Assembly: GCF_048984525.1 (NCBI RefSeq) | Contig: NZ_JBMGJC010000008.1 | Location: 1 to 64,000 of the forward strand | Reading direction: 5' to 3' | Source: Syntrophopropionicum propionicicum_A | Lineage (GTDB): Bacteria; Bacillota; Desulfotomaculia; Desulfotomaculales; Pelotomaculaceae | Length of the DNA: 64,000 nt | Shown here: positions 1 through 8,344 of the stretch, in pieces | Position numbering within the stretch: position 1 is the stretch's first letter | How the letters are laid out: every line of letters begins with the position of its first letter | Position numbers and translations under genes: made by a program | Notes under the pieces: generated by a model | Database searches by the model: none | What the model saw: the letters and a program-made list of their open reading frames with translations, nothing else | Told to the model about the DNA's origin: nothing

Positions 1-70
1 CTTCTTCCCGGAGGACCTCCAGAACCACCTGGGTTTTAAAGCCGGCTGAATAATGATTACGTTTGTTCAT
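1..70 (-). CDS. IS3-family transposase OrfA, N-terminal part
   Basis: Reading the minus strand from an ATG at 70 gives 23 residues beginning MNKRNHYSAGFKTQVVLEVL, and the frame runs off the left edge. A basic start followed by YSxxFKxxVVLEVL is typical of the helix-turn-helix N-terminus of IS3-family OrfA, which binds the element's ends. A GGGAGC stretch lies directly before the ATG. The call rests on this short motif only. The subgroup cannot be told, and whether the element is intact lies outside the window. Confidence 0.6.
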   Translation of the reverse strand, partial: MNKRNHYSAGFKTQVVLEVLREE

Positions 71-107
71 GCTCCCATTGTAACTTATTTTTCTAGTCCT
101 GTGTCTC
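1..107 (-). mobile_element. Left-edge IS3-like element, terminal part
   Basis: This covers the orfA start plus about 37 bases of leader. The outermost bases on the minus strand read TGAGACACAGGACTAG, a plausible terminal inverted repeat because it starts with TG, but the partner end is not visible. Transposase-tail coding sequence in the opposite orientation begins immediately outside it, which suggests insertion into, or next to, an older IS4-like element. The exact boundary is inferred. Confidence 0.35.
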
Positions 108-120
108 ACTCCTTGGGAGC

Positions 121-348
121 ATTATAGACCCGAGGACTCTTGGCAACCTATTTTATCTGTGCTGTGACGAACTTAAGGATATAAGTTTCGCCCAGGCATT
201 TCAACTGATATTAACAATGCTGAAAAAAACATTGCGAAAGTATCTTACGATAGCTGACAGTGCCTTGCAGGGGCTTATCGACGATTTTATATCCAGTCTA
301 CCGGCATTTTTAAAGGGGCGGCTTCAACTTTCGTCCTGCGAAAGTTGA
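121..348 (+). pseudogene. IS4-like transposase, C-terminal remnant
   Basis: The plus-strand frame from 121 reads IIDPRTLGNLFYLCCDEL and continues to a TGA at 346-348, about 75 residues. DPRTLGNLFYLCxDE followed by a helical tail with LPAFLKGRL is the usual end of IS4/DDE_Tnp_1 transposases. No start codon or catalytic DDE region is present, so this is a truncated relic. The last 25 bases contain a hairpin (CAACTTTCG / CGAAAGTTG at 325-347), probably part of the element's end. Confidence 0.6.
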
Positions 349-545
349 GTATTTAATAATTCATCACGCATTTTATCTATATTAAATGATTCTTCCAAAT
401 AGGCTTTCATATTTGATGGTTTGTTCATATGCAAAAAAGTTTCATTATACGTTCTGTAAGAAAAGTCGCGGAGCGTATGAACATCATCCAAAATACATTT
501 CCTAAATGTGATTTCCATTCCTCTAAAATCCTTCATTTTTTGCAC
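324..545 (-). pseudogene. GNAT acetyltransferase, N-terminal fragment
   Basis: A 73-residue frame has the start typical of small GNAT N-acetyltransferases (MEITFRKCILDDVHTL, then FSYRTYNETFLHMN). It stops where the hairpin end of the IS4-like relic begins. Full-length members are about 150-170 residues, so the acetyl-CoA-binding half is missing. The likely native start is the internal Met of MEITFRK. I infer disruption by transposon insertion. Confidence 0.5.
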
Positions 546-595
546 CCCAATTAATAGCTGCCTTAGCTTAAACTTAAACTACTAATTTCTTATTA

Positions 596-886
596 TTACA
601 TTTTTTGTTCTATTTCGATAACACATTCAGTTTTTATTTTTCCTACCAGGAATTGCAAGGCTTCGATAACATGCGGCCTAATATCGCCGCCTATCAGTAC
701 ATACATTATGTCATCGCCAAGCTCCAGCCGGCCTTCATTCAGCCAAACTCTAACATGGAAGATACCGTCCATTTTATAGGTCTCAGCGACCGCCGCATCA
801 ACTTTTTCTGCATTATAAGAAAATTCCAATCCTTTTACCAGCGAACCGTCATCAATCCCCTGGCGGACCTTGGGCGTTTGGCGCAC
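596..886 (-). CDS. MoaE-like protein, probably truncated
   Basis: A 96-residue frame from GTG. The segment VKGLEFSYN, then GRLELGDDIMYVLIGG, PHVIEALQFLVGKIK resembles the core of molybdopterin synthase large subunit MoaE (GLEYEAY, GRLEVGE, HR.EAF.A....D..K). MoaE inserts sulfur into precursor Z using MoaD. It is shorter than typical MoaE (about 140 residues) and lacks the PIWKKE ending with a catalytic lysine. The open frame extends upstream of the GTG with no better start, overlapping the end of the membrane-protein gene. Degenerate paralogue or decayed gene; moderate to low certainty. Confidence 0.35.
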   Translation of the reverse strand: MRQTPKVRQGIDDGSLVKGLEFSYNAEKVDAAVAETYKMDGIFHVRVWLNEGRLELGDDIMYVLIGGDIRPHVIEALQFLVGKIKTECVIEIEQKM

Positions 887-893
887 AACGCCG

Positions 894-1301
894 TTATTGT
901 TTTCCTGTGTTTTTAAGAAGATATATCATAGGAATCAGAGCAAATATAAACTCCATACTAAAGGCAACAACTAACCATAGCTGTAAGCTTGACGGCCATG
1001 GCCAAATGAGCTGTATTATAATTCTAGATAACCATACAAGAGTAAAGAATGCATAAAATATTCTTAATTCCTTTGAACCATCAAATAATTTCTTTTGCAC
1101 TATTATTAACAGTAAACTAATTCCTGCTAACAAAAAGGAAAAGCAAAAATTTATGTAGTTTATTGATTGGATTATTTCGGTGGGAGCGTCTGGTATATAT
1201 GAAAACCATTCAGAGGAATACGGTACAAAAAAGTGCCATACGGCAACTATACTACCGATAATACAAGCAATATAAAATGATATTTTTGTAATTCTTACCA
1301 T
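894..1301 (-). CDS. Small membrane protein, four predicted TM segments
   Basis: The protein has 135 residues with four hydrophobic stretches (about 8-28, 48-68, 80-100, 108-128) separated by short polar loops, ending in a charged tail. I do not recognise the family. It lies just upstream of the MoaE-like fragment on the same strand, with a 7-base gap, but no functional link is evident. The strongly alternating hydrophobicity makes a real integral membrane protein likely. Confidence 0.5.
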   Translation of the reverse strand: MVRITKISFYIACIIGSIVAVWHFFVPYSSEWFSYIPDAPTEIIQSINYINFCFSFLLAGISLLLIIVQKKLFDGSKELRIFYAFFTLVWLSRIIIQLIWPWPSSLQLWLVVAFSMEFIFALIPMIYLLKNTGKQ

Positions 1302-1488
1302 TTCTATACCTCACTCACAAACAAGCAACCAAATACAGCGCAGTAAATAACAAAGAAATAAGCGTCGTCCGGGCAGAATACCAGATATGACAACGACTGA
1401 ATATATATATCTATCCCGCTCACACAACCCCAGCATAATCCGACATATCCAAGGTAGCATAACGGCTTTTATACGTTCTCGGAAACAA

Positions 1489-1531
1489 GTCAGTGTGTAG
1501 TACAGGTTTAAGTCCTGTCATCTCCGTTGCA
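1489..1531 (+). other. tRNA-like 3' half (possible relic)
   Basis: The bases ACAGG-TTTAAGT-CCTGT form a five-pair stem with a seven-base loop close to the TpsiC arm consensus. They are followed by CATCTCCG, as in the 3' acceptor strand of some serine tRNAs. No matching GGAGATG 5' strand occurs nearby and no CCA follows. It could be an old attachment-site remnant or chance. The rest of 1302-1547 shows nothing recognisable. Confidence 0.15.
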
Positions 1532-1547
1532 TAGGTACCATTCACCC

Positions 1548-1898
1548 TCAGCTTCTCAAAACCTTCTCCATTGGCTTTCCTTTAGCCAATTCGTCCACCA
1601 GTTTGTCAAGCCACCTGATTTTCTGCATGAGCGGGTCTTTGATTTCCTCGACGCGATGCCCGCAAATCACGCCTGTAATTTTGTCGGCGTTCGGGTTTAT
1701 CTGCGGGGCTTCGCTAAAAAAAGTTTCGTAATCGATATTCTTCACAATTTGCGCTTGCAAGCCAGAATCGTCATACCCCGTCAGCCAACAAATCACAGCA
1801 TCAACCTCGGATTTGGTGCGCCCTTTGCGCTCCGCCTTTTGGACGAGTAGCGGGTAGACTCTTGAAAACGCCATCTTATACACGCGCTCGTTTGTCAT
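1548..1898 (-). CDS. DUF2200 family protein
   Basis: A 116-residue protein matching the whole length expected for DUF2200: VYKMAFSRVYPLLVQKAERK at the start, CWLTGYD in the middle, then ITGVICGHRVEEIKDPLMQK and a lysine-rich end. The biochemical role of the family is unknown. Its start codon overlaps the stop of the YdhG-like gene by four bases (1895-1898), so the two are probably co-translated. This pairing suggests a small stress or accessory operon but does not prove it. Confidence 0.8.
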   Translation of the reverse strand: MTNERVYKMAFSRVYPLLVQKAERKGRTKSEVDAVICWLTGYDDSGLQAQIVKNIDYETFFSEAPQINPNADKITGVICGHRVEEIKDPLMQKIRWLDKLVDELAKGKPMEKVLRS

Positions 1899-2323
1899 AA
1901 TGTGTCACTCCCTTTCGCTTGCTGCTTTACTCTCCACGTCACGATGTCGGTGATGAGTCCATAATCTATCGGCTTGCCAAGCGGCAGCTGAATTGCTCCT
2001 TTACTGGTCTTATATCCTGTGAGCCGCTCCGCGAACTCAGATGTGGCTTCACCGCCTGGGTACAGCCCGATGTGCTTCTTGAACGCCGCGAAATGAATAA
2101 GGTTCTCGCCTTGCCAGAACGTCGGCATCCGCCACGAGATTTTCTCTGTGGCTTCCGGCGCGGCTGTGCGGATGGTTTCGCGGATACTTTGCAACAGCGG
2201 CCTCAAATCTTCCGGTTGTGCGGCGATGTATTCGTCAATACTGTTTGGTTTTACACAAGAGTGGTCTTGTTCCGTGTTTTTGAACTCACGGCCGCATTTT
2301 GGACATTTCCACATTTCACCCAC
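1895..2323 (-). CDS. YdhG/DUF1801-like protein with N-terminal zinc finger
   Basis: A 142-residue protein. Residues 5-25 carry CPKCGREF and a later HSC, resembling a small zinc-binding finger. The remainder is a YdhG-like (DUF1801) domain: IDEYIAAQPEDLRPLLQSIR, KISWRMPTFW, HIGLYPG and KGAIQLPLGKPI. YdhG-type proteins have been linked to frataxin-like iron chaperoning, but the role here is unproven. The finger-plus-domain arrangement occurs in other Firmicutes. It is the first gene of a two-gene unit with the DUF2200 gene. Confidence 0.75.
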   Translation of the reverse strand: MGEMWKCPKCGREFKNTEQDHSCVKPNSIDEYIAAQPEDLRPLLQSIRETIRTAAPEATEKISWRMPTFWQGENLIHFAAFKKHIGLYPGGEATSEFAERLTGYKTSKGAIQLPLGKPIDYGLITDIVTWRVKQQAKGSDTL

Positions 2324-2387
2324 GCTCCTTAATCGTTGCTGTTACGCTGTCACCTGTTTATTTCCGATATTGGCACAGGCACATCAC

Positions 2388-2918
2388 CTATTTGATACGC
2401 ACCCATCGGTGACTTATCAATAGCAAAGCGACAAGTAATAATGCCAAAATGGTGAATACCGCGGCAAGTACATTGATAACCTTATTTGTCCTGCCTTTCA
2501 GAACCCTGGACAGCAAGGCATAAATGCCAATCCCGATTATCCCTCCGAGCGTGTTACCAAGCACGTCAGTGATGTCAGCTCTGCCGATTGCGAAAATAAA
2601 TTGTATTATTTCAAAGGTCAAAGTTAAGCCAACAATTGTAAGAATCTTTTTCACAAAAGACCACGGGGCTTTAAGCATGCAAATATAGATTCCCAAAGGT
2701 ATGAAAGCGAGAATGTTAACTCTGATCTCGCTGAAGCGAATAACGCCGTTGTAATCGAAAGACCCCAGAAGCGGGATAAGGTTGATGATTCGTCCTTCAT
2801 CCATTACCGCGATAGAAAACTGCAGTTTGAAGAGAATCAACCAAGTTAATGCCAGTAAATAAATTGCAAATAACACGAGTGTAAGCGTGTTTCGTTTTTC
2901 CGATTTTATATCTGCCAC
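2388..2918 (-). CDS. VanZ-like membrane protein
   Basis: The 176-residue protein has the VanZ-family pattern: an early TM helix with a W-x-I-LFKL segment, INLIPLLGSF, NILAFIPLGIYICML, and a glycine-rich TLGGIIGIGIYALLS before the final helix. Four to five TM segments are visible. VanZ of Enterococcus raises teicoplanin resistance by an unclear mechanism; most homologues have no demonstrated function. No vancomycin-resistance genes are nearby, so a resistance role should not be assumed. Confidence 0.8.
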   Translation of the reverse strand: MADIKSEKRNTLTLVLFAIYLLALTWLILFKLQFSIAVMDEGRIINLIPLLGSFDYNGVIRFSEIRVNILAFIPLGIYICMLKAPWSFVKKILTIVGLTLTFEIIQFIFAIGRADITDVLGNTLGGIIGIGIYALLSRVLKGRTNKVINVLAAVFTILALLLVALLLISHRWVRIK

Positions 2919-3115
2919 ATCACATACGTTCCTTTATGATTTGCTTGCCATGATATCTTGTTCCAATATTGAACATAATTCTGTACTGTTGACAACTATT
3001 AGAATATAACGGAGAATAATTGTCAAAATTGCGTCCCGCTGCAAGCTTCATAACTTCCAGCAACGCAAAGAATTATTGTAATTCTTATATTGGTTTTCGA
3101 GTGGTCACATATCCT

Positions 3116-4705
3116 TTACTTACCGGTTCTCAGTACAGGCATATCGGAGTTGTGCAAAACGCCCTTGGACAGCGCGAAGCAGCCTATCGCAGCCAGCAAT
3201 TCCCATAAGGCCAGCACCCCCAGTCCGATCAGCACACCGGTCCCCTCAACCATACTGCCAAGGACAATGGCGGCAATCAGGCCGGGCAGCATAATGACGA
3301 TCACCGCAATGGTGTAAATGAAAATCAGGAGTCCGGCGCTAATGTCCGCGCCTGTCCAGCGCAGGGAAAGATAGTTTATGCCCAACAATAAAAAAGAAAA
3401 CAGGGTGTAAACAGCAATGGCCGCAGCAACCAGCCAAAAAGGCTCTTCCATGATCAGGCCTGCGATGCCGAAAACAGCCAGGCTTTCCACCAGTACCTTA
3501 AACACTATTTCCAGGTTGCTCCAAACGATTTTCTGAAAAGAGCTTTCGGGAATCAGGTAGAGATAATGTATATAAAGCTCTTTGAGACCGCGCCCTGTTC
3601 CAATCAAGAAGATCTGCATCCACATCAGGATTTGCAGCAGAACAAGGATCCCGCCGTCCCCGCCGCGCTGGAACAAAGAAAACAAGGCCGCTCCTAATAC
3701 CAAGATTACGGACGACACTCCCCAAAGACCAAGCTGGTTGGCGCGAAAGGATTCCCGCAGGTGCTTATAAAAAATGGCGCTGGGTCCCAGACCGCCGATA
3801 CCGGTTTTGACAACCTTCACTTTTTTCGCCGATGAGGCTTCCGGGTTGATCTGCCCTTCGGCCATGACGCGCTTTCTCTCAAACGCAGTTTCCGTAGCGA
3901 CCAGCACGTCTTCATAATAATCGGGATTGCTTAAGGCAATATAGAGGAGAAGCAGCGCTCCGGACAGTACAAGCAACCCGAAAAACAAGAACCCGCTGCC
4001 CGTATCACCGGAAATCAGGGAAACGGCGCCTGCCGACGCCCAGCCGGCCACAGGCGTCCAAGCGGCAAGCGGCGAACGCAGCGTATTTTCCAGCGCCGGA
4101 AGAAGATTACCTGTTCCTGCAAGCTGCACGCCGGTATAAACAAGAAGCGGGAGAAAGGCCGCAACGGCCAGTATTCGGACAACCAGTTTCCGCCCGGGTT
4201 TTCCGTTGGTCAGGCTGTAGATCAGAAGTGACAGGATTTGAAGCACACCGACGGCCAGCATAAAGCCGAGCAGTACCAGGAGCACCGCGTCAAACCCTAC
4301 CCCAAAAACCGTGCTGAAGGAATTGCTTTGAAACAGGATAAAAAAGCCCGCCAGGAAAGCCGTTTTCGCCATGCGCACGATGCCGTACATCAGGATCAAG
4401 CGGGAACTGACCGGTGAAACAAACAGTAAATTGACATCGTTCATGTCGAAAATAACGTCTCCTTTGGCCAGGCCCTTTTGGATGGCGATCACAACAAACA
4501 GCAGGATTAATAGGAACAGGATACCCTTGAGCCAGACGAGATCAAGGGAACCGGCCGCGTTTTGGCGTGTAAACAGGGAAAGGAGAAAAATCCCGCCAAT
4601 CCCTACAATCACAAGCACCCATAACGCCAGCTTCGCCGGTTTCCGCCGAAGCTCCAGTAGAGTATTTTTGGCGCTTTTGACCAGCAGAAAAACCAGGCTG
4701 TTCAT
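3116..4705 (-). CDS. ABC exporter permease, ABC-2-like
   Basis: The 529-residue protein has about ten to twelve hydrophobic segments across its length and a soluble loop around residues 270-320. It resembles the putative ABC exporter family found next to ATP-binding genes in Firmicutes. The start overlaps the stop of the ATPase gene by four bases (4702-4705), so the two are translationally coupled and form one transporter. The substrate is unknown. No periplasmic binding protein is present, which fits export rather than import. Confidence 0.75.
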   Translation of the reverse strand: MNSLVFLLVKSAKNTLLELRRKPAKLALWVLVIVGIGGIFLLSLFTRQNAAGSLDLVWLKGILFLLILLFVVIAIQKGLAKGDVIFDMNDVNLLFVSPVSSRLILMYGIVRMAKTAFLAGFFILFQSNSFSTVFGVGFDAVLLVLLGFMLAVGVLQILSLLIYSLTNGKPGRKLVVRILAVAAFLPLLVYTGVQLAGTGNLLPALENTLRSPLAAWTPVAGWASAGAVSLISGDTGSGFLFFGLLVLSGALLLLYIALSNPDYYEDVLVATETAFERKRVMAEGQINPEASSAKKVKVVKTGIGGLGPSAIFYKHLRESFRANQLGLWGVSSVILVLGAALFSLFQRGGDGGILVLLQILMWMQIFLIGTGRGLKELYIHYLYLIPESSFQKIVWSNLEIVFKVLVESLAVFGIAGLIMEEPFWLVAAAIAVYTLFSFLLLGINYLSLRWTGADISAGLLIFIYTIAVIVIMLPGLIAAIVLGSMVEGTGVLIGLGVLALWELLAAIGCFALSKGVLHNSDMPVLRTGK

Positions 4706-5415
4706 GGCATGTCCTCCTGGCTTTTTCCTTCCGTGATGGTGAAATACACGTCTTCAAGGCTTTGGCCGGGCGCGAGGTCCGTACGGCGGCAAACGCGAGC
4801 GATCCTGCCCTTGACCATGATGTAGGTTACATCCCAGTCTTCCTCCACACTTTCGATCATATGGGTGCTGACAAGCAGGGCGCAGCCGCTGTCCCGCAGT
4901 TTAGCAATGACCACTTTCAGTTCGCGGATCCCATGCGGGTCAAGGCCGACCAGCGGTTCATCCATAATGACAGCTTTGGGCTGGGGCAGGAGTGCACAAC
5001 AGACACTGACCTTTTGCTGCATTCCCTTGGAGAGCTCTTTACCAAGCTTCATTTTTTTATCGTCCAGCTCAAAGCGGCGAAGCAACGCCTCCCCTTTTTC
5101 CTCCCAGGCTTCCAACCGGTACGCTTTAGCAATGAACTCCAGGTGCTCCGCCACTGTTAACATCGGGTACAGCACGGGAAACTCCGGCACGTACCCCAAA
5201 AGCCGCTTCGCCTCAACCGTATGATTCTCATGCCCGTCGATGGTAATGGCGCCTTGGAAACGCAGGAGGCCGCAAACTGACTTGATCAGTGTTGATTTGC
5301 CCGCGCCGTTGGGGCCTAGCAGTACGGCCAGCTCACCGCGGCCCACGGACAGGTTGATGTTGTCATTGGCCGCCAGCTTGCCGTATTTTTTGGTCATGTT
5401 CCGGACGTCAATCAT
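4702..5415 (-). CDS. ABC transporter ATP-binding protein
   Basis: The 237-residue ATPase drives the downstream permease. Visible motifs are Walker A GPNGAGKST (residues 34-42), the signature ELSKGMQQK in place of LSGGQ, Walker B AVIMDEPLVGLDPHG, and a switch histidine in VSTHMIES. The modified signature and short length match CcmA/NatA-type ATPases of ABC-2 exporters. It is first in a two-gene operon. Confidence 0.85.
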   Translation of the reverse strand: MIDVRNMTKKYGKLAANDNINLSVGRGELAVLLGPNGAGKSTLIKSVCGLLRFQGAITIDGHENHTVEAKRLLGYVPEFPVLYPMLTVAEHLEFIAKAYRLEAWEEKGEALLRRFELDDKKMKLGKELSKGMQQKVSVCCALLPQPKAVIMDEPLVGLDPHGIRELKVVIAKLRDSGCALLVSTHMIESVEEDWDVTYIMVKGRIARVCRRTDLAPGQSLEDVYFTITEGKSQEDMP

Positions 5416-5791
5416 ATTAAAATCTCCTTACCGCGATAGAAATACTATTACCAAAATCTTTATTATTTAGGGGCTATGGTCGTCCATCCCCGCTTTATAT
5501 TTTGCCCGGCCGGCAGCATCTTCACCCTCCCCCAAGGATATGATAATAATTAGGCTGATTATTAAACATCGTTAAACTGCGGGATGTCCACCGTATACCT
5601 CAAGCTGTGCTCTTTCCTGCTTTATCCACCTTTTTGGGCCTGTACGGGAGCCATAAATATTATATCACTAGTTTCTACTCATACCGGCTTATTTGTCGGC
5701 CAGTTAAACAGTTAAATAGAATATGTATCTTTGCGCTTTATGATGCTATGATTAAGGGGTGTTGAATCTAGAGGCGCGGAGATGTGCGACA
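5416..5791. other. Intergenic region, no gene recognised
   Basis: A divergent intergenic stretch of about 375 bases between the ABC operon and the YkvI-like gene. It is AT-rich from 5690. A 23-base stretch at 5566-5588 nearly matches the 3' end of the EVE-domain gene at 9239-9261 and would encode a similar tail (IPQFN), so it could be a gene relic. No promoter or RNA structure could be assigned with confidence. Confidence 0.3.
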
Positions 5792-6889
5792 ATGATCCGT
5801 CAGAAAAATCAAGAATGCAACCCGGTGGCGGTAATAAAATACACGGGAGCCTTTATGGCCTGGGTGATCGGTTCCGGGTTCGCTACCGGGCAGGAAATAC
5901 TGCAGTTTTTTTCGGGCTACGGGTATGCCAGTTATGGTGTGGTGATATTAAACCTGGCCGGTTTCCTGATCCTGGGCCGGATTATTATCACGACCGGTTA
6001 TGATCATAAAGGCGCGGCAAATTTCAGCCACTTTGTGTACTTCTGCGGAAACAAGCTGGGAACACTGTACGCGTGGCTGATTCCGGTAACGCTGGTGTTG
6101 CTTATGTCGGTACTTACTTCCGGCGCCGGCGCCACCCTTTTTGAATATTACGGCATCAACCCCTATATCGGGTCGGCATTGCTGGCGGCGCTGGTTTTAG
6201 GCGTGTACCTGATCGGGTTTGAGAAAATGGTTAAAATTGTGTCGGTGACCAGTCCGGTGATCATCATTTTTACGTTGCTCGTGGGGACGATAACGGTAGT
6301 AAGGGATATTGGTAATATTTCAGAAATTACAAGGTATGAGCCGGTTTTGCAGAACATCCAGGCTTCTCCGAACTGGATTTTAAGCGCTGCATCGTATTTA
6401 TCATTGAATTTTTTTTGCGGCAGCACCTATTATACGGCGTTGGGCGCCAAAGCGGCAGACAGGCAATCTGCCAGACTGGGGGCACTATTTGGCGCGCTGG
6501 CTCTGTTTGCAACAATTGCAATCATGAATACGGCCATTTTGCTGGACGCCGGGAATACGTCCGCCCTGGCGGTTCCCACATTGTACCTAGCAAGGAAAAT
6601 ATCGTCCGTGATTGGGGCCGCATTTTCGGTGATCCTGATCCTGGGTATTTTTTCTTCCTGTTCGACCATGATGTGGACTGTCTGCAGCAAATTTTTTGCC
6701 GGCGATCTCAAAAAAAACAGGATATTTGCAGTCATAGTGTCCGCCGGCACTTTTATGATCGGCCTATTTCCATTTACCAAACTAGTCGGCGTGTTTTATC
6801 CCCTGGTGGGGTATATAGGGTTATTATTCATTGGCTGTGTGCTCTACAAGGGGATTAAAGGGACAGAGGGACAGGTCCCTTGTCCCTAA
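5792..6889 (+). CDS. YkvI-like membrane transporter
   Basis: A protein of about 365 residues with ten or so TM helices. The start (IKYTGAFMAWVIGSGFATGQ) and FSSCSTMMWTVCSKF match the YkvI family, which is distantly related to amino-acid/cation symporters; the substrate is not established. I chose the ATG at 5792 because GGAG lies ten bases upstream; an in-frame GTG at 5759 has poor spacing. The last codons (GTEGQVPCP) derive from a small palindromic repeat, so the C-terminus looks altered by repeat insertion. Confidence 0.75.
   Translation: MIRQKNQECNPVAVIKYTGAFMAWVIGSGFATGQEILQFFSGYGYASYGVVILNLAGFLILGRIIITTGYDHKGAANFSHFVYFCGNKLGTLYAWLIPVTLVLLMSVLTSGAGATLFEYYGINPYIGSALLAALVLGVYLIGFEKMVKIVSVTSPVIIIFTLLVGTITVVRDIGNISEITRYEPVLQNIQASPNWILSAASYLSLNFFCGSTYYTALGAKAADRQSARLGALFGALALFATIAIMNTAILLDAGNTSALAVPTLYLARKISSVIGAAFSVILILGIFSSCSTMMWTVCSKFFAGDLKKNRIFAVIVSAGTFMIGLFPFTKLVGVFYPLVGYIGLLFIGCVLYKGIKGTEGQVPCP
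6856..6888. repeat. Palindromic repeat overlapping a 3' coding end
   Basis: GGGACAGAGGGACAGG is followed by CCCTTGTCCC, an imperfect inverted repeat. It resembles half-units of the GTGTCA..GGGGAC repeats elsewhere in the window. It lies inside the last codons of the YkvI-like gene and ends at its stop codon. Confidence 0.5.
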
Positions 6890-7092
6890 ATTCTGTCGAT
6901 CACATTTTTCGATATCCCGATGGTCCTGGATAGCTGTATAATTGTTACACCCTTTCCGGCCATTCCGGAGTGCCTTGATACCCAGTCATCTAATCATCTG
7001 CAATCTGCAGCGTACCCTCACTCAATTTAACGTTTCGATCCAGTTTAAAGGAATTTTGCTTAATCCTAAATACACTCCCAAAATATTACCGG

Positions 7093-7172
7093 TTATATCA
7101 GATAATTTTTGCAGCTTGGTTCTCCTCTACAGGATAAACATAAAATAAGTAAATATTTCAAGCCTGACCCTT
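7093..7172 (-). repeat. 80-bp repeat, copy 1 (GGGTCAGGCTTGAA type)
   Basis: About 78 bases are nearly identical to 8530-8606 in the same orientation. Both end in AAATATTTCAAGCCTGACCC. The two copies bracket the Old Yellow Enzyme gene as direct repeats. Apart from this copy, nothing else is recognised in 6890-7237. Confidence 0.75.
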
Positions 7173-7237
7173 ATCTAGACACTGCCGATCCCTGCCGTTC
7201 GGTATCTTTATGAACTATTCGAAGTAATTAGTAATCG

Positions 7238-8320
7238 TCAGGCATCCTTAAAAATACAGACTATGCCTCCACTTTTGAAGCACTTATTACAAGAAACGCA
7301 CTTTGCCGGAGCAGTATCTTTTTCCCAGCGGTTGATTAAGTCGCTTTCACAAATCAATGGTCTGCAAAGAGAAATGTACTCAATAGGGGTATTATTTAAA
7401 ATTTCTGTCATGACTTTGACGTCCCGATTACCGCCGACTAATATAACCGGTGTTTTAATTTCTTGTGCGATTTCTGCGGCATATTTTTTGTAGTAGGATT
7501 CTTGTTCAGGGGGAATCTTGCGGGCGAAGCCCTCGTTCGGGCGGGAGGAACCGCTGCCGCCGCTGATTTCAATCGCGTCTATTCCCAAGTCTGCCAGTTT
7601 GCGGCATACATACCTGCAATCTGAAAAAGTCATTCCCTGCTCAAAAAAATCCTCACTGTTGATTTTTATAAACACTGGATAGTCCGAACCAACCCTGTCC
7701 CTTATTGCTTTAAAAGTTTCCAGCACCATTCTGGAACGCTTTTCATAATCGCCGCCATATTGATCCGTTCTGCGGTTATAATAAGGCGTCAAAAATTTAC
7801 TTAATAAATAGCCATGTGCCGCGTGCATCTGGACACCATCAAACCCGGCTTTCTTAGCCCTTTCCGCCGCATCAGCGAACGCTTTTTGCACAAAGATAAT
7901 TTCCTCCTTTGTCATTTCCTGCGGCGTATTTTTATAAGCCAGGTCTTCCACCGCGCTTGGCCCCCACACTGCCTTGCCACTATCCGGGTGAACAGGAGTT
8001 TGCGAACCGTTGCAGGCAAGCTGCATGATAATATTGGCACTATACCGGTGAACCATCCCGGTCAAATTCTGATACTCATCGATAAATGTATCATCATAAA
8101 TCCCTGTCTGTCCGGGATAAACATTCTCCAAATCACTTGCAAAAGTAAGCCCCGTGATAATTGTGCCTACTCCACCCTTTGCTAAATCTTCATAGATTTC
8201 GTACAGCTTTTTTGTCATATGACCATTTTTACCAGCAAATCTTTCAAAGGTTGCTGAGCGGATGAACCTGTTCTTCAGCCTCATACCCGCCAGTTCCGTT
8301 TTGTCAAATAAAGATTTCAT
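7238..8320 (-). CDS. NADH:flavin oxidoreductase, Old Yellow Enzyme family
   Basis: A 360-residue FMN enzyme with a TIM-barrel fold. Visible features are the N-terminal MRLKNRFIRSATFE, the active-site/FMN region GVQMHAAHGYLLSKFLTPYY followed by NRRTDQYGG, and late phosphate-binding residues near ILVGGNRD and SLCRPLI. It ends with a small cysteine cluster (CVSCNKC) but lacks the C-terminal iron-sulfur and NAD domains of larger homologues such as 2,4-dienoyl-CoA reductase. The natural substrate is unknown; the family reduces activated C=C bonds. It is a single gene flanked by two direct-repeat copies, which suggests possible movement as a cassette. Confidence 0.85.
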   Translation of the reverse strand: MKSLFDKTELAGMRLKNRFIRSATFERFAGKNGHMTKKLYEIYEDLAKGGVGTIITGLTFASDLENVYPGQTGIYDDTFIDEYQNLTGMVHRYSANIIMQLACNGSQTPVHPDSGKAVWGPSAVEDLAYKNTPQEMTKEEIIFVQKAFADAAERAKKAGFDGVQMHAAHGYLLSKFLTPYYNRRTDQYGGDYEKRSRMVLETFKAIRDRVGSDYPVFIKINSEDFFEQGMTFSDCRYVCRKLADLGIDAIEISGGSGSSRPNEGFARKIPPEQESYYKKYAAEIAQEIKTPVILVGGNRDVKVMTEILNNTPIEYISLCRPLICESDLINRWEKDTAPAKCVSCNKCFKSGGIVCIFKDA

Positions 8321-8344
8321 TTAAATTTCGCTCCTTTTTTCATA

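Noticed and set aside
2388..2918. VanZ gene considered as a glycopeptide resistance determinant
   Set aside because: No vanA/vanH/vanX-type genes nearby; most VanZ homologues are not resistance genes.
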